Program-made: the position numbers and the translations under genes
The notes under the pieces: generated by a model
The model's input: the letters and a program-made list of their open reading frames with translations, nothing else
Told to the model about the DNA's origin: nothing
Databases searched by the model: none
In this document: positions 1 through 8,470 of the stretch, piece after piece
Layout of the letters: each line of letters begins with the position of its first letter
Position numbering within the stretch: position 1 is the first letter of the stretch
Assembly: GCA_013214945.1 (NCBI GenBank)
Contig: JABSRT010000002.1
Span: forward strand, 124,001 to 188,000
Direction: 5' to 3'
Source of the DNA: Gammaproteobacteria bacterium
GTDB taxonomy: Bacteria > Pseudomonadota > Gammaproteobacteria > Enterobacterales > Psychrobiaceae
DNA: 64,000 nucleotides

Positions 1-1
1 A

Positions 2-1114
2 ATCATTGTCGCCACTATTGCTTTTGGCATGGGCATCGACAAAAGTAATATTCGGTTTGTCGCGCATTATGATTTACCAAAATCAATTGAGAATTATGCC
101 CAGGAAATCGGCCGAGCAGGGCGTGATGGCGCCAGTTCACAGTGCTTAGTGTTAGCCAATAACGATAATATCAATGTATTAGAGAACTTTGTTTACGGTG
201 ATACCCCTGAGCCGCAGGCGATTAAATACGTGCTGGCGCAAATCGCGCAGCACTCAAGTGCGCAATCAAGCCAACAGTCAGAGCAATGGGAAGTTATCGA
301 TCATAGCCTGTCTAGCGCGGCTAATATTCGTTTGCTAAGCTTGAAAACGTTATTGGTATATTTAGAAATTCTAGGGGTGATTAAACCGCTTTATAATTAC
401 TTTGCCGAGTATAAATACAAACAATTAGTGGCACAGCCGCAAATTGTGGATCAATTTAAGGGCGAGCGCGCTGACTTTGTACGCGCTATATTCGACAGTG
501 CTGACAAGAAAAAACTTTGGGCTACGGTTAATTTCGATACCCTTAATAGCCAATATGCCAGTGAGCGCAGCCGAGTGGTTAGTGCGCTTGATTATATGGA
601 TCAGCAAGGATTGATTGAGCTGCAAACTAAACAGCTGACTCAGGTTTATCAGGTATTAGAATCGAACTTTGATCTTGAACAGCTTGCCGCTAAGCTGGCC
701 AAACGCTTTATTGATAAAGAAACCAGCGAAATTGACCGAATTCATCAATTGTTGGCCTTTTTTGCCAGTGATAGCTGCTTGTCGCAGCAGTTATGCCATT
801 ACTTTGCCGATTCTCGACTTACCCAAGCCTGTGGTCATTGCTCAACGTGTGCTGGTTTGGTGGCTCAACTGCCGCCGGCGCCAGAGCTACCGCCATTAGC
901 ACAGTTAAACTTTAGCCAATTAACTCAAGCGATCAGTGACAAGCTCGGTGAGCAAGTTAGCGCGGTATTGTTGGCGCGGTTTTTGTGTGGCTTGCCAACC
1001 CCAATATTCACTCGCTTGCGGGCTCGTTCTTTAACGGGGTTTGCGCAGCTCGAACGTTATCGCTTTGCCGAGGTTAAGGAATGGGTTGCAACGCAATTTA
1101 ATAGTAAAGGTTGA
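2..1114 (+). CDS. RecQ-family ATP-dependent DNA helicase, C-terminal part (5' end outside window)
   Basis: The reading frame is open from the first bases, so the gene starts upstream of the window and its Walker A and DEAH motifs are not visible. What remains begins in the second RecA domain with the AFGMGIDK segment and the motif VI arginine finger region [10 protein letters not shown], both characteristic of RecQ helicases. A cysteine cluster near residues 255-280 of the visible part (C..C..CGHCSTC) matches the RecQ zinc-binding subdomain and is followed by a short winged-helix-like region. No HRDC domain is apparent after it, so this may be a RecQ paralogue rather than canonical RecQ. The expected role is 3'-5' unwinding in recombination and repair. 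The family call is firm; the exact orthologue is not. Confidence 0.88.
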   Translation: MIVATIAFGMGIDKSNIRFVAHYDLPKSIENYAQEIGRAGRDGASSQCLVLANNDNINVLENFVYGDTPEPQAIKYVLAQIAQHSSAQSSQQSEQWEVIDHSLSSAANIRLLSLKTLLVYLEILGVIKPLYNYFAEYKYKQLVAQPQIVDQFKGERADFVRAIFDSADKKKLWATVNFDTLNSQYASERSRVVSALDYMDQQGLIELQTKQLTQVYQVLESNFDLEQLAAKLAKRFIDKETSEIDRIHQLLAFFASDSCLSQQLCHYFADSRLTQACGHCSTCAGLVAQLPPAPELPPLAQLNFSQLTQAISDKLGEQVSAVLLARFLCGLPTPIFTRLRARSLTGFAQLERYRFAEVKEWVATQFNSKG

Positions 1115-1208
1115 AATATAAGCATTTAGTATAGTGTTTTATTGATTGGGGCAAGTTAAGATTGGCTGACAATAATATAAGATAAAACTTAACATTAGAG
1201 GGATTATA

Positions 1209-2480
1209 ATGAAGTTAGAATCGTTAGCACTACACCATGGATATGAGTCAGAATCAACCACCAAGGCTGCCGCGGTACCCTTGTATCAGACCACATCTTT
1301 TACCTTTGACGATACTCAGCATGGCGCTGATTTATTCGATCTTAAAGTTGCCGGTAATATTTATACCCGAATCATGAATCCAACCAGCAGTGTGCTTGAA
1401 CAACGAGTCGCTGCAATGGAAGGCGGTATTGGTGCGTTGGCTGTCGCGTCGGGCATGGCCGCTATTACTTACGCTATTCAATGTATTTGCGAAGTGGGCA
1501 CTAATATTGTCAGCACTAGCCAGCTTTATGGTGGCAGTTATAACCTGTTTGCTCATACCTTTCCCAAGCAAGGCATTGACGTGAGAATGGTCTCGTTTGA
1601 TGACTTTGACGGTTTTGAGCGAGCGATTGATGCCAACACCCGCGCGATATTTTGTGAATCGATCGGCAACCCAGCAGGCAACATTGTTGATATTGAAAAA
1701 TTAGCAGCAATTGCTCATAAACATGGCCTGCCATTGATTGTTGATAATACCGTGGCGACCCCATATTTATGTCGACCGTTTGAACTGGGCGCCGACATTG
1801 TGGTTCATTCATTAACCAAATATATTGGCGGTCATGGCACCTCTATTGGTGGCATTATTGTCGACTCTGGCAAGTTTGACTGGGTGGCCAACAAAGAACG
1901 CTTTGCGATGATGAACGAACCCGATCCGTCATATCATGGCGTGGTATATACCGAAGCCTTAGGCGAAGCGGCGTATATTGGTCGTTGTCGCGTAGTACCG
2001 CTACGAAATACTGGTGCGGCTATTTCACCTTTTAACTCGTTTTTAATTTTGCAGGGGCTGGAAACCTTAGGTTTACGGATGGATCGTCATTGTGAAAATG
2101 CGATGGCGCTAGCGCACTACTTGAATAGCCACGAAAAAATAGAATGGGTAAATTATGCCGCATTACCCGATAGTCCATATTATGAGGTGTGCCAGAAAAT
2201 TACTGGTGGCCGAGCATCTGGAATTTTAAGTTTTGGCCTTAAAGGCGGTCTTGAAGGCGGCGGTAAATTTATTGATGGCCTCAAGATGATCTTACGTTTG
2301 GTCAATATTGGCGATGCTAAATCATTAGCCTGTCATCCGGCATCTACTACGCACCGTCAGCTCAATGATCAAGAATTAGCGGCAGCGGGTGTTAGCCGCG
2401 ACTTAGTCCGTATTTCAGTCGGTATTGAGAGCATTGAAGATATTATCGCCGATGTGAGCCAAGCACTAGATTTAGTGTAA
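1209..2480 (+). CDS. metY: O-acetylhomoserine sulfhydrylase / aminocarboxypropyltransferase (PLP enzyme)
   Basis: This 423-residue protein belongs to the Cys/Met metabolism PLP-dependent family and makes homocysteine (or methionine) from O-acetylhomoserine and sulfide (or methanethiol). The N-terminus (YQTTSFTFD), the segment YTRIMNPT, the glycine-rich region GALAVASGMAA and the PLP-lysine motif VVHSLTKYIGGHG are typical. The insertion GKFDWVANKERF and the total length near 425 separate MetY from the shorter (about 390) MetB/MetC/MetZ enzymes. The ATG at 1209 follows a GAGGG ribosome site at 1198-1202. The gene stands alone with a terminator behind it. No MetJ box was recognised upstream. Confidence 0.93.
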   Translation: MKLESLALHHGYESESTTKAAAVPLYQTTSFTFDDTQHGADLFDLKVAGNIYTRIMNPTSSVLEQRVAAMEGGIGALAVASGMAAITYAIQCICEVGTNIVSTSQLYGGSYNLFAHTFPKQGIDVRMVSFDDFDGFERAIDANTRAIFCESIGNPAGNIVDIEKLAAIAHKHGLPLIVDNTVATPYLCRPFELGADIVVHSLTKYIGGHGTSIGGIIVDSGKFDWVANKERFAMMNEPDPSYHGVVYTEALGEAAYIGRCRVVPLRNTGAAISPFNSFLILQGLETLGLRMDRHCENAMALAHYLNSHEKIEWVNYAALPDSPYYEVCQKITGGRASGILSFGLKGGLEGGGKFIDGLKMILRLVNIGDAKSLACHPASTTHRQLNDQELAAAGVSRDLVRISVGIESIEDIIADVSQALDLV

Positions 2481-2510
2481 GGCGCAGTTAATTTAGCTAA
2501 GTTGAAAGTC

Positions 2511-2538
2511 GCCGCTGCTGGTAAGCCGCGGCTTTTTT
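2511..2538 (+). terminator. Rho-independent terminator after metY
   Basis: GCCGC at 2511-2515 pairs with GCGGC at 2528-2532 and is followed by six T residues. It lies 30 bases after the metY stop, in the right orientation. Confidence 0.65.
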
Positions 2539-2617
2539 ATGCGTGGCATACAATTGATTGCCTCGGCTGCTGCTAAGGCTTAATATTAAGTATTAATAAC
2601 AGTAACAAACATAGAGT

Positions 2618-2971
2618 ATGACAATGATTAGAGCGTGTTACGTGGTGTTGGCAAGTTTGGCGTTGACTGGTTGTTATCGAAACTGGCCACAGGTCGATGC
2701 CTTAACCAATAAAGTGACTTGTGAGACGACCAAGTCACAGGCGAGCAGCTTGGCGCAGAAATTTGACGCGACAGTGGCATGGGATCCGACTTATCTGGTC
2801 TTGTCGGTGGTCAAAGAACAAGATGCACTGGCATTGCAATTTGTGCCAGTGACCTATGGTTCTAAAGTGTTAAGGCTCGACACTTTGTCGGTCGCCCGCT
2901 CGAACATTCGTTATTTCGGGCTGCACCGCCAGCAAGGCGATGTTGAGGTTTTATTACGCTGTAAAAGTTAG
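2618..2971 (+). CDS. Small putative lipoprotein of unknown function
   Basis: The 117-residue product begins with a short hydrophobic stretch ending in LALTGC, a clear lipobox with Cys19 as the likely lipidated residue, so it should be a membrane-anchored lipoprotein. The mature part has no motif I recognise; two further cysteines (in VTCETT and near the C-terminus in LLRCKS) could form a disulfide in the periplasm. ATG codons at 2618 and 2624 are both possible starts and no strong ribosome site decides between them. The gene is convergent with the drug exporter that ends at 2983, only 11 bases away. Function unknown. Confidence 0.7.
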   Translation: MTMIRACYVVLASLALTGCYRNWPQVDALTNKVTCETTKSQASSLAQKFDATVAWDPTYLVLSVVKEQDALALQFVPVTYGSKVLRLDTLSVARSNIRYFGLHRQQGDVEVLLRCKS

Positions 2972-2982
2972 CAGCCGTTACT

Positions 2983-4203
2983 TTAATCTTCTATCAGGTG
3001 CCATTGCCGTCCTTGTTCAGACAACAAAATCAGTAAACCCGGTAATAAAGAAAACATCAGTAATGACAATAACATCACCGGGCTTATGTCCAATCGCTGT
3101 AATAAACCAACAATCGCACTCGCGCCACTCATTTGAAATAATCCCAACAATGCCGCGGCAGTACCGGCTCTGTCACCAAAGGGTGCCAATGCGGTACCCG
3201 CAGCAGAACCCAAGGTCCAAGCAAAGCCGATTGATGAGAAAAATATTGGTACCATAAAGGCCCAGGGTTCGTTGATGCCGCTTAAACCAAACATCAGCAA
3301 GCCAGAAAATATTAATACGCTTAAACCTAGAATTAATGCTGGGCGAGAACCGTACTTGGCCATGAACACCGGGGCGGTAAAACACGCGATAATATTAAAG
3401 AAGGCGTTAAGGCTAAACCAGCCCGTAAACTGGGCCATCGTTAATCCCTGCTCAATCATTAACAATACTGGAGCCGAAGTAACATAGGCTAAAATAACAG
3501 CCATCGCTAACATGCATAAACAAGCATGAAAAATAAATATAGGGTGTTTAAGTACACTAAAGTAGCGACTAAGACTAATCAAGCGACCTTGAGTATTAGT
3601 ATGGGCTGGGCGAGTTTCTTTAAAGTAAACACTAATGATGACCAAGCTAACGAGCGCAAAGGCAGCCATGAAACTAAAGTTAGAGCGCCAGCCAAATTGG
3701 TGAGTTAACCAGCCACCAAAAATTGGGGCTAAGGCCGGAATAAAACAAATAGCGCCGTTAAGGTAGCTGATCATTTGACCACTGCGCTTGGCGCCAAAGC
3801 TGTCGCGAACCGCAGCAAAAGCGGCTACCGAGGTCGCACAAGCGCCGAGCCCTTGAATAACTCGGGCTGTTAGCATTAGCTCAATATGTTGGGCATACCA
3901 AGCTAATAATGAGCTAAGACCATAAATTGCAATACCTGCTAAAGCGATGGGCCTGCGGCCATAACGATCGGCTAAAGGGCCTGCAAATAGCTGCCCAAAA
4001 CCAAGGCTGAACATAAACCAAGTAATAGTATCTTGCGCTAAAGTCGCTGACACACCTAAGTCTTGGCTAATTTGCGGCAGCGCCGGTAGATAGATGTCGA
4101 TCGCCAACGGGCTAAATAACACCAGTAACACCATTAGTGCGATAATCCGGGTATCATTGTGGCTGGTTTGTTGTTGGCTTGTCGCGCATTGTTGAATCGT
4201 CAT
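2983..4203 (-). CDS. MFS multidrug exporter, Bcr/CflA family
   Basis: A 406-residue polytopic membrane protein with about twelve hydrophobic segments. The first helix carries LLVLFSPLAIDIYLPALPQI, the hallmark of Bcr/CflA drug:H+ antiporters, and the loop motif ADRYGRRPIALAG after helix 2 is the conserved MFS motif A. Helix 5 has GGWLTHQFGWR, resembling the antiporter motif C region. Family members export bicyclomycin, chloramphenicol or sulfonamides and some export cysteine; the substrate cannot be told here. A long intergenic region separates its start from the LysE-family gene on the other strand. Confidence 0.9.
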   Translation of the reverse strand: MTIQQCATSQQQTSHNDTRIIALMVLLVLFSPLAIDIYLPALPQISQDLGVSATLAQDTITWFMFSLGFGQLFAGPLADRYGRRPIALAGIAIYGLSSLLAWYAQHIELMLTARVIQGLGACATSVAAFAAVRDSFGAKRSGQMISYLNGAICFIPALAPIFGGWLTHQFGWRSNFSFMAAFALVSLVIISVYFKETRPAHTNTQGRLISLSRYFSVLKHPIFIFHACLCMLAMAVILAYVTSAPVLLMIEQGLTMAQFTGWFSLNAFFNIIACFTAPVFMAKYGSRPALILGLSVLIFSGLLMFGLSGINEPWAFMVPIFFSSIGFAWTLGSAAGTALAPFGDRAGTAAALLGLFQMSGASAIVGLLQRLDISPVMLLSLLMFSLLPGLLILLSEQGRQWHLIED

Positions 4204-4568
4204 TAGCTACCTCATATTAATAAGGCTGATATTTTAGAGGCATGTGATCCTAAAAGAAATACCCATGTGTGATCTTTGCGAGTAGTAACGAAAATAAAGT
4301 CTCAAAAGGTCATTAATCCAGCCAGCAATGACAGTTGCGGCAGGGCAAGCGCAATATAATTTAGATGCATATTACGTAAACTCGCGGTGAATATGTCTGT
4401 AGACGTTCAATTTTTCGTCCATGAAAAATACGGTTTACTCCACATGCACCGATATCGTGACCAATACCTGCGTTATATTTAAAACGCTCTGCCGTGACAG
4501 TTGCGGATTATACGGTGATTATTTAGACTAACCCTAAAGAGCACAATTTGTATTTACTCGGAGACAAT
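4204..4568. other. Intergenic region between divergent exporters
   Basis: This 365-base stretch must hold the promoters of the Bcr/CflA gene (leftward) and the LysE gene (rightward). No coding frame is convincing. A 12-base direct repeat, TGACAGTTGCGG, occurs at 4329-4340 and 4495-4506. I could not assign promoters confidently. Confidence 0.4.
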
Positions 4569-5201
4569 ATGGATCTTAATACGTTGCTGGTGTTTGGACT
4601 GGCATCATTATCAATTAACTTAATTCCCGGTCCCGATGTTGTTTATATTGTGTCAAATACCATGAAAGGGCAGCTAAAATTAGGTATTGAGGCTGCGTTA
4701 GGCCTAGGCGTTGGTTACTTGCTGCATACGGTAGCTGCAGTCTTGGGCTTGTCGGCGTTAATCCTCAGCTCGACCTTGCTGTTTAACATTGTTAAATATA
4801 TCGGCGCGGCCTATTTATTGTATTTAGGGATTTCATCAATACTCAACGCCTATCGTGGCCAATCTAGCTTTATCGCTAAAGACAGTGTCAACGACAGCAC
4901 CAGCCAAAATGTTTTTAAGCAGGGGGTTATTGTTAGTATCTTTAATCCGAAAGTAGCAATGTTCTTTTTAGCCTTTTTACCGCAGTTTATTGATATAACG
5001 TCAGCGACGGCGACTAAAGAATTGGTGGTGCTTGGTTTGTTATTTACGGTGTTAGCGACTGGTTGTAATGTTGTTTATGCGTGTTTGGGCCATGTTATGT
5101 TTAATAATGCCCAAGCGTTGAAGTACGCGAGAGGCATTGAAGCGGGATCTGGTTTTATCTTGCTTGGTTTAGGCACTAAAGTCGCGTTGAGCGATCATTA
5201 A
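4569..5201 (+). CDS. LysE/RhtB family amino-acid exporter
   Basis: The 210-residue membrane protein opens with MDLNTLLVFGLASLSINLIPGPD, the conserved first helix of LysE/RhtB exporters with its PGPD signature, and has about six hydrophobic helices. The internal motif QGVIVSIFNPKVAMFFLAFLPQF is also typical of the family (NPK). A longer reading from 4548 is possible, but ATG 4569 has a GGAG site just upstream and puts the family's usual first residues at the N-terminus, so it is preferred. The likely role is export of a small amino acid or homoserine lactone/threonine-like compound; the substrate is not readable. Confidence 0.88.
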   Translation: MDLNTLLVFGLASLSINLIPGPDVVYIVSNTMKGQLKLGIEAALGLGVGYLLHTVAAVLGLSALILSSTLLFNIVKYIGAAYLLYLGISSILNAYRGQSSFIAKDSVNDSTSQNVFKQGVIVSIFNPKVAMFFLAFLPQFIDITSATATKELVVLGLLFTVLATGCNVVYACLGHVMFNNAQALKYARGIEAGSGFILLGLGTKVALSDH

Positions 5202-5285
5202 GCATTATATTACCGCCGATCCGCCAATATTTTATACGAACTGGCTGAATTATCGGCGGTTGATGTAATTTAAGCATAAAAGAAC

Positions 5286-5313
5286 TTTACCTTTAAGTTC
5301 CCTTATGTATAAT
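5286..5313 (+). promoter_or_regulatory. Probable sigma-70 promoter of tRNA-Trp
   Basis: TTTACC at 5286-5291 and a perfect TATAAT at 5308-5313 are separated by 16 bases, 13 bases ahead of the tRNA. The spacing puts the start near 5320, giving a very short 5' leader. Confidence 0.6.
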
Positions 5314-5326
5314 TCATTTCGTTCGC

Positions 5327-5403
5327 AGGGGTGTGGCTCCAATTGGTAGAGCAGCGGATTCCAAATCCGATGGTTGGGAGTTCGAGTCTCTCCACCCCTG
5401 CCA
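5327..5403 (+). tRNA. tRNA-Trp (anticodon CCA)
   Basis: The sequence folds as a full cloverleaf: acceptor AGGGGTG pairs with CACCCCT, the D arm is GCTC/GAGC, the anticodon loop is TTCCAAA with CCA in the centre, and the T arm is GGGAG-TTCGAGT-CTCTC. A G discriminator and an encoded CCA tail end the gene at 5403. It closely resembles E. coli tRNA-Trp as I remember it. The outermost anticodon-stem pair appears to be G/A, and the D loop is one base longer than in E. coli. It stands alone, not in an array. Confidence 0.97.
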
Positions 5404-5410
5404 CATTTAG

Positions 5411-5446
5411 AAAGCCCGGTTATGTTAAGTCATGGCCGGGCTTTTG
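5411..5446 (+). terminator. Rho-independent terminator after tRNA-Trp
   Basis: AAAGCCCGG at 5411-5419 and CCGGGCTTT at 5436-5444 form a perfect 9-bp stem followed by T residues, seven bases after the tRNA 3' end. Confidence 0.85.
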
Positions 5447-5924
5447 TCGTTTTAGTCTTAAATATAAACGCCCACAGCTTAGCACAGCATATTCTATTAT
5501 CTCTGAACAATAATCATCTATTTAATCAAAATGGTATCACTTGCTATTATTGTGCAATATGCTGCTGCATTAGTCTAATCTCGATGTTGAAACTTCGCGA
5601 GCGTCTTATACTCGTTTTTCTAACTTAGCCAGAGAACATCATTTCGTTTAGTAACGATAGCGAATGCACCAACCATCTATTGCACATTCTTGCTTTTATC
5701 AATGACCGCATCTACTCTTTTTATATCGACACTTGATTTTTTGCAGTGTCACAGAGGCTCTCTGACGCTAGTATTTTCATTAATGAAGATACTTTATATC
5801 TCTATTTTCTCATACGTGAATAATTTTTTGCTAGCTGCCGCACTTTTAGCCACGACAATTGCAATTGGATTGGACGATAAAAGCAATATATATATATCGA
5901 TGATTTAAACAGGATGGACCCGTA
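5447..5924. other. AT-rich gap between tRNA-Trp and the toroid gene
   Basis: Nearly 480 bases without a convincing gene. The stretch is visibly richer in A and T than its surroundings. A possible small membrane protein (ATG 5702 to 5908, about 68 residues) is not supported by a ribosome site or recognisable motif. An imperfect inverted repeat, GTCACAGAG with CTCTCTGAC, lies around 5747-5766, and a TATATATAT run around 5886-5896 precedes the next gene. No copy of the tRNA 3' end was found, so there is no sign of an attachment-site duplication. Confidence 0.4.
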
Positions 5925-7130
5925 ATGTTAAAAAAGATCAAAGCAATTAAAAACAAACTGGAATTTGAAATTTCATTGCCGATGAAAACCCGCGCAGCAC
6001 GCCGGCAAGATCATCAAGGATTGAGTCAGACCGATCCGGGCTCCCAAGCATGTATCATCGCGGCGGTGGGGTGGTTGAAAACCGCGCAGCAATGCTCTGC
6101 TTCAGATGACGGCGGTTATGCGCGAGACTTTAATCTTGTCACCGATCGTTGGTCAACATCTTACCCTGAAACGACGGGCTACATTATCCCGACCTTGCTG
6201 ACATACGCTCAACGTTTTAACGATCACGAAGCAAAATTAAGTGCTATTCTGGCTCTTGATTGGTGTGTCGATATTCAATTAGCTTGTGGTGGATTTCAGG
6301 CGGGAAAAATTGATGCGACTCCCGTTGTGCCAGTGACTTTTAATACTGGGCAAATTTTGATTGGCTTAGTTAGCGGCGTGACCGAGGTCGGAGATAAGTA
6401 TCGCGCGGCGATGTTAATGGCTGGCGACTGGTTAGTTAAGACCATTGATGATGATGGTTGTTGGCGTAAACATGCCACGCCCTATGCTGCTCCAGGAGAA
6501 AAAGCCTATGAAACGCATGTGTCTTGGGGATTGTTTGAAGCGGCAAAAATAGAGCCTGACAGGTTATACGGTGAAACGGGACTCAAGCAAGTAAAGTGGG
6601 CCCTAACTAAGCAAACCGCCAATGGCTGGTTTGGTTCGTGCTGTCTCGATCAGCCACAGGCGCCGCTTACTCATACGCTTGGATATGTGTTGCGCGGTGT
6701 TATCGAGGGTTACCTGTGGAGCAAGGATCAACAGTTACTAGACGCGGCTTTACTTACTGCCAATGCGTTAGCTGAGCAGGTAGCAGACGATGGTTATTTG
6801 GCCGGACGGTTTGACCCGCAGTGGCAACCCGAAGTTGAATGGGTTTGTTTAACCGGTAGCAGTCAAATTGCCGCATGTTTGTTTATTTTAAATGATGTAA
6901 AAGCTAATCCAAAGTTGTTGTTGGCGGCTAAGCGTTTAACCGCTTATGTTCGACGCTCAATGGTGGTGCAAGGGGACAAATCAATCCAAGGTGGCGTAAA
7001 AGGCGCCTTCCCGCTCGATGGTGCTTACGGTAATTACCAGTATTTAAACTGGGCCGCAAAGTTTTTTATTGATGCCGCTATGATGGATATTAAGGTTGAT
7101 GAAAATGAAAGCATTGTTACAGTTAACTAA
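5925..7130 (+). CDS. Alpha/alpha-toroid protein (terpenoid-cyclase / glycosidase-like fold), function unknown
   Basis: The 401-residue protein shows repeated helical hairpins with glycine-aromatic turns, for example GGYARDFNL, ETTGYIIP, CGGFQAG, DDGCWRK, NGWFGSCC and DDGYLAG. This pattern is seen in alpha/alpha-toroid proteins such as six-hairpin glycosidases, polysaccharide lyases and prenyltransferase-like folds. No signal peptide is seen, so it should be cytoplasmic. An AGGATGG ribosome site precedes ATG 5925. Its 3' end overlaps the start of the AAC(3)-like gene by 32 bases, so the two are almost certainly co-translated. From memory, relatives of this pair occur in surface-polysaccharide loci, which would suggest glycan modification; that is inference and no glycan cluster is visible here. 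Confidence 0.6.
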   Translation: MLKKIKAIKNKLEFEISLPMKTRAARRQDHQGLSQTDPGSQACIIAAVGWLKTAQQCSASDDGGYARDFNLVTDRWSTSYPETTGYIIPTLLTYAQRFNDHEAKLSAILALDWCVDIQLACGGFQAGKIDATPVVPVTFNTGQILIGLVSGVTEVGDKYRAAMLMAGDWLVKTIDDDGCWRKHATPYAAPGEKAYETHVSWGLFEAAKIEPDRLYGETGLKQVKWALTKQTANGWFGSCCLDQPQAPLTHTLGYVLRGVIEGYLWSKDQQLLDAALLTANALAEQVADDGYLAGRFDPQWQPEVEWVCLTGSSQIAACLFILNDVKANPKLLLAAKRLTAYVRRSMVVQGDKSIQGGVKGAFPLDGAYGNYQYLNWAAKFFIDAAMMDIKVDENESIVTVN

Positions 7131-8028
7131 AGACAGCGTTAAAAAAGTACTTAAAGCTGTACATCGGATTCGTCGCCAGTTTGAAGTAAAAAATAGCGCA
7201 AAAACTATTACGCTTGAACAGTTAATTACAGATATTGCGAAATTAGGGATAAAAAAAGGCGATACCTTATTTGTTCACTCTTCTTTAAAAAGTTTGGGTT
7301 ATGTCGAAGGAGGGCCACGCACTTTAATTGAAGCGCTTTATCAGGTGGTATCGCCATCGGGCACCATTATATTTCCGACCTACTATCTGCCAGGCGGAAC
7401 TATTTATGCCACCTGTAAAATGGAAGATTATATCTTTGACCCGCGTAAACATGGCACTAATATTGGGCGCTTGCCTGAAGCTGTTTTGAAATACCCAGGA
7501 GTTGAGCGCAGTTTACATCCCACTCATTCTGTATCTGCGATCGGGGCAAATAGTAAATTTATCACCGAAGCTCATCATTTGGCTCCTTCGGTCTTTGGTG
7601 AAGGTTCACCCTGGGCTCGATTTCTTGAACTAAAAGGCAAGGTTTTAGGTTTGGGTGTATCGATGGGACCGATCACCTTTTATCATATGCTCGAAGACAG
7701 CTTAGCTGATGACTTTCCTTTGCCGGTCCGAATGGCCGAATGTCAGCTTAAATGTCGTAACGAAAATAATGAGGTGATTGAAGTGCCTATCCGTCCGTTA
7801 GATATCGATTTTTTGCCGCGGCGCATTGATAATAAAGGACGCAGTGATCTTCGTGAGTACTTTTGGCAAGAGTTCACCAGTAAAGAGCTATTAACGATTG
7901 CTCAGGTTGGACAGTCAACTTCGTGGGCGATTGACGGCAATGATTTTTATCGTCATTTAGAAAGGTTGAATGACGAAGGTATTACTATTTATGCGACGCC
8001 AGAGCAATTAGCCGCACGACCCATTTGA
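7099..8028 (+). CDS. AAC(3)-family (aminoglycoside 3-N-acetyltransferase fold) acetyltransferase
   Basis: The protein of about 309 residues carries the signature of the AAC(3)/FrbF/YokD family: GDTLFVHSSLKSLGYVEGG near the N-terminus, IIFPTYY, and LHPTHSVSAIG with the histidine expected to activate the acceptor amine. The family transfers acetyl from acetyl-CoA to an amino group. Only some members act on aminoglycoside antibiotics; others acetylate amino sugars or small metabolites. ATG 7099 and 7105 both follow a TAAGG site; TTG 7096 is less likely. Overlap with the toroid gene argues for a shared substrate rather than antibiotic resistance. Confidence 0.8.
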   Translation: MKMKALLQLTKDSVKKVLKAVHRIRRQFEVKNSAKTITLEQLITDIAKLGIKKGDTLFVHSSLKSLGYVEGGPRTLIEALYQVVSPSGTIIFPTYYLPGGTIYATCKMEDYIFDPRKHGTNIGRLPEAVLKYPGVERSLHPTHSVSAIGANSKFITEAHHLAPSVFGEGSPWARFLELKGKVLGLGVSMGPITFYHMLEDSLADDFPLPVRMAECQLKCRNENNEVIEVPIRPLDIDFLPRRIDNKGRSDLREYFWQEFTSKELLTIAQVGQSTSWAIDGNDFYRHLERLNDEGITIYATPEQLAARPI

Positions 8029-8120
8029 CCACTCTTCTTCTACTAGACAACATAACAAGAAGTCGGATGGCGTAGGTTGATTTAATGATAGTGTTGGTCT
8101 TAATCGGTACATCATCGCAC

Positions 8121-8157
8121 AAGCCCAGTTTTGCTTAGTCATCACTGGGCTTTTTTT
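8121..8157 (+). terminator. Rho-independent terminator closing the toroid/acetyltransferase operon
   Basis: AAGCCCAGT at 8121-8129 pairs perfectly with ACTGGGCTT at 8144-8152 and is followed by a run of T residues. It lies about 90 bases after the acetyltransferase stop. Confidence 0.85.
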
Positions 8158-8311
8158 ATCACTAAATATTAAAGTCATGATCCGAGCCATGAAAACGCGA
8201 TAGGTTGTAAAATCAATAAGCTAGTAACAACTAAAAGCAGAGAATATAGCAAAGTTAGGGCCGAAAATAAGACCTTGTCAGCGAAAAAACAAATCTTGTT
8301 GCTCGTCTTAT

Positions 8312-8340
8312 TTGTGCTTTTGCACATTATGTACTATATT
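8312..8340 (+). promoter_or_regulatory. Candidate promoter of the rbs operon
   Basis: TTGTGC at 8312-8317 and TATATT at 8335-8340 are separated by 17 bases. The -10 is good and the -35 weak, as expected for an activated or derepressed promoter. Transcription would start near 8347, exactly at the edge of the palindromic operator. Confidence 0.45.
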
Positions 8341-8347
8341 CCGCATT

Positions 8348-8383
8348 TGCCATCGAAACGTTTGCGTAAACGTTTCGATGGCA
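8348..8383 (+). promoter_or_regulatory. Composite LacI/RbsR-type operator upstream of rbsD
   Basis: A 36-base palindrome with one mismatched base pair at the centre. Its left half is TGCCATCGAAACGTTTGC and its right half is the near-exact reverse complement. It contains two copies of the eight-base palindrome AAACGTTT at 8356-8363 and 8368-8375, whose centres are 12 bases apart. LacI/GalR-family regulators bind sites with a central CG in this kind of context, and rbsR is encoded at the end of the same operon, so RbsR is the likely ligand. The site overlaps or directly follows the predicted start point, so bound repressor would block initiation or escape. Confidence 0.8.
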
Positions 8384-8470
8384 GTTGTAATTGATGTTGA
8401 AACACTGTTTCAGCTCAATTGGACGATGGATCCACCGTAGATCATCAATAATCATAATCAAGGCGTCACC

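Noticed and set aside
5702-5908. Possible 68-residue membrane protein before the toroid gene
   Set aside because: No ribosome site, AT-rich low-complexity sequence and no recognised motif. Kept only as a note in the gap description.
7099-8028. AAC(3)-type gene as an antibiotic resistance determinant
   Set aside because: The family includes many non-resistance enzymes, and coupling to the toroid gene with no mobile element around it argues against resistance as its role.
5404-8300. Attachment-site repeat of the tRNA-Trp 3' end at the far side of the accessory module
   Set aside because: I looked for a second copy of the tRNA end (the GTTCGAG to CCA segment) downstream and found none, so no integrase-type insertion can be claimed.
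8313-8326. TGTGC-TTTT-GCACA palindrome at the rbs promoter as a CRP site
   Set aside because: CRP half sites are TGTGA and TCACA with six bases between; here the spacing is two bases short. It may be incidental to the promoter.
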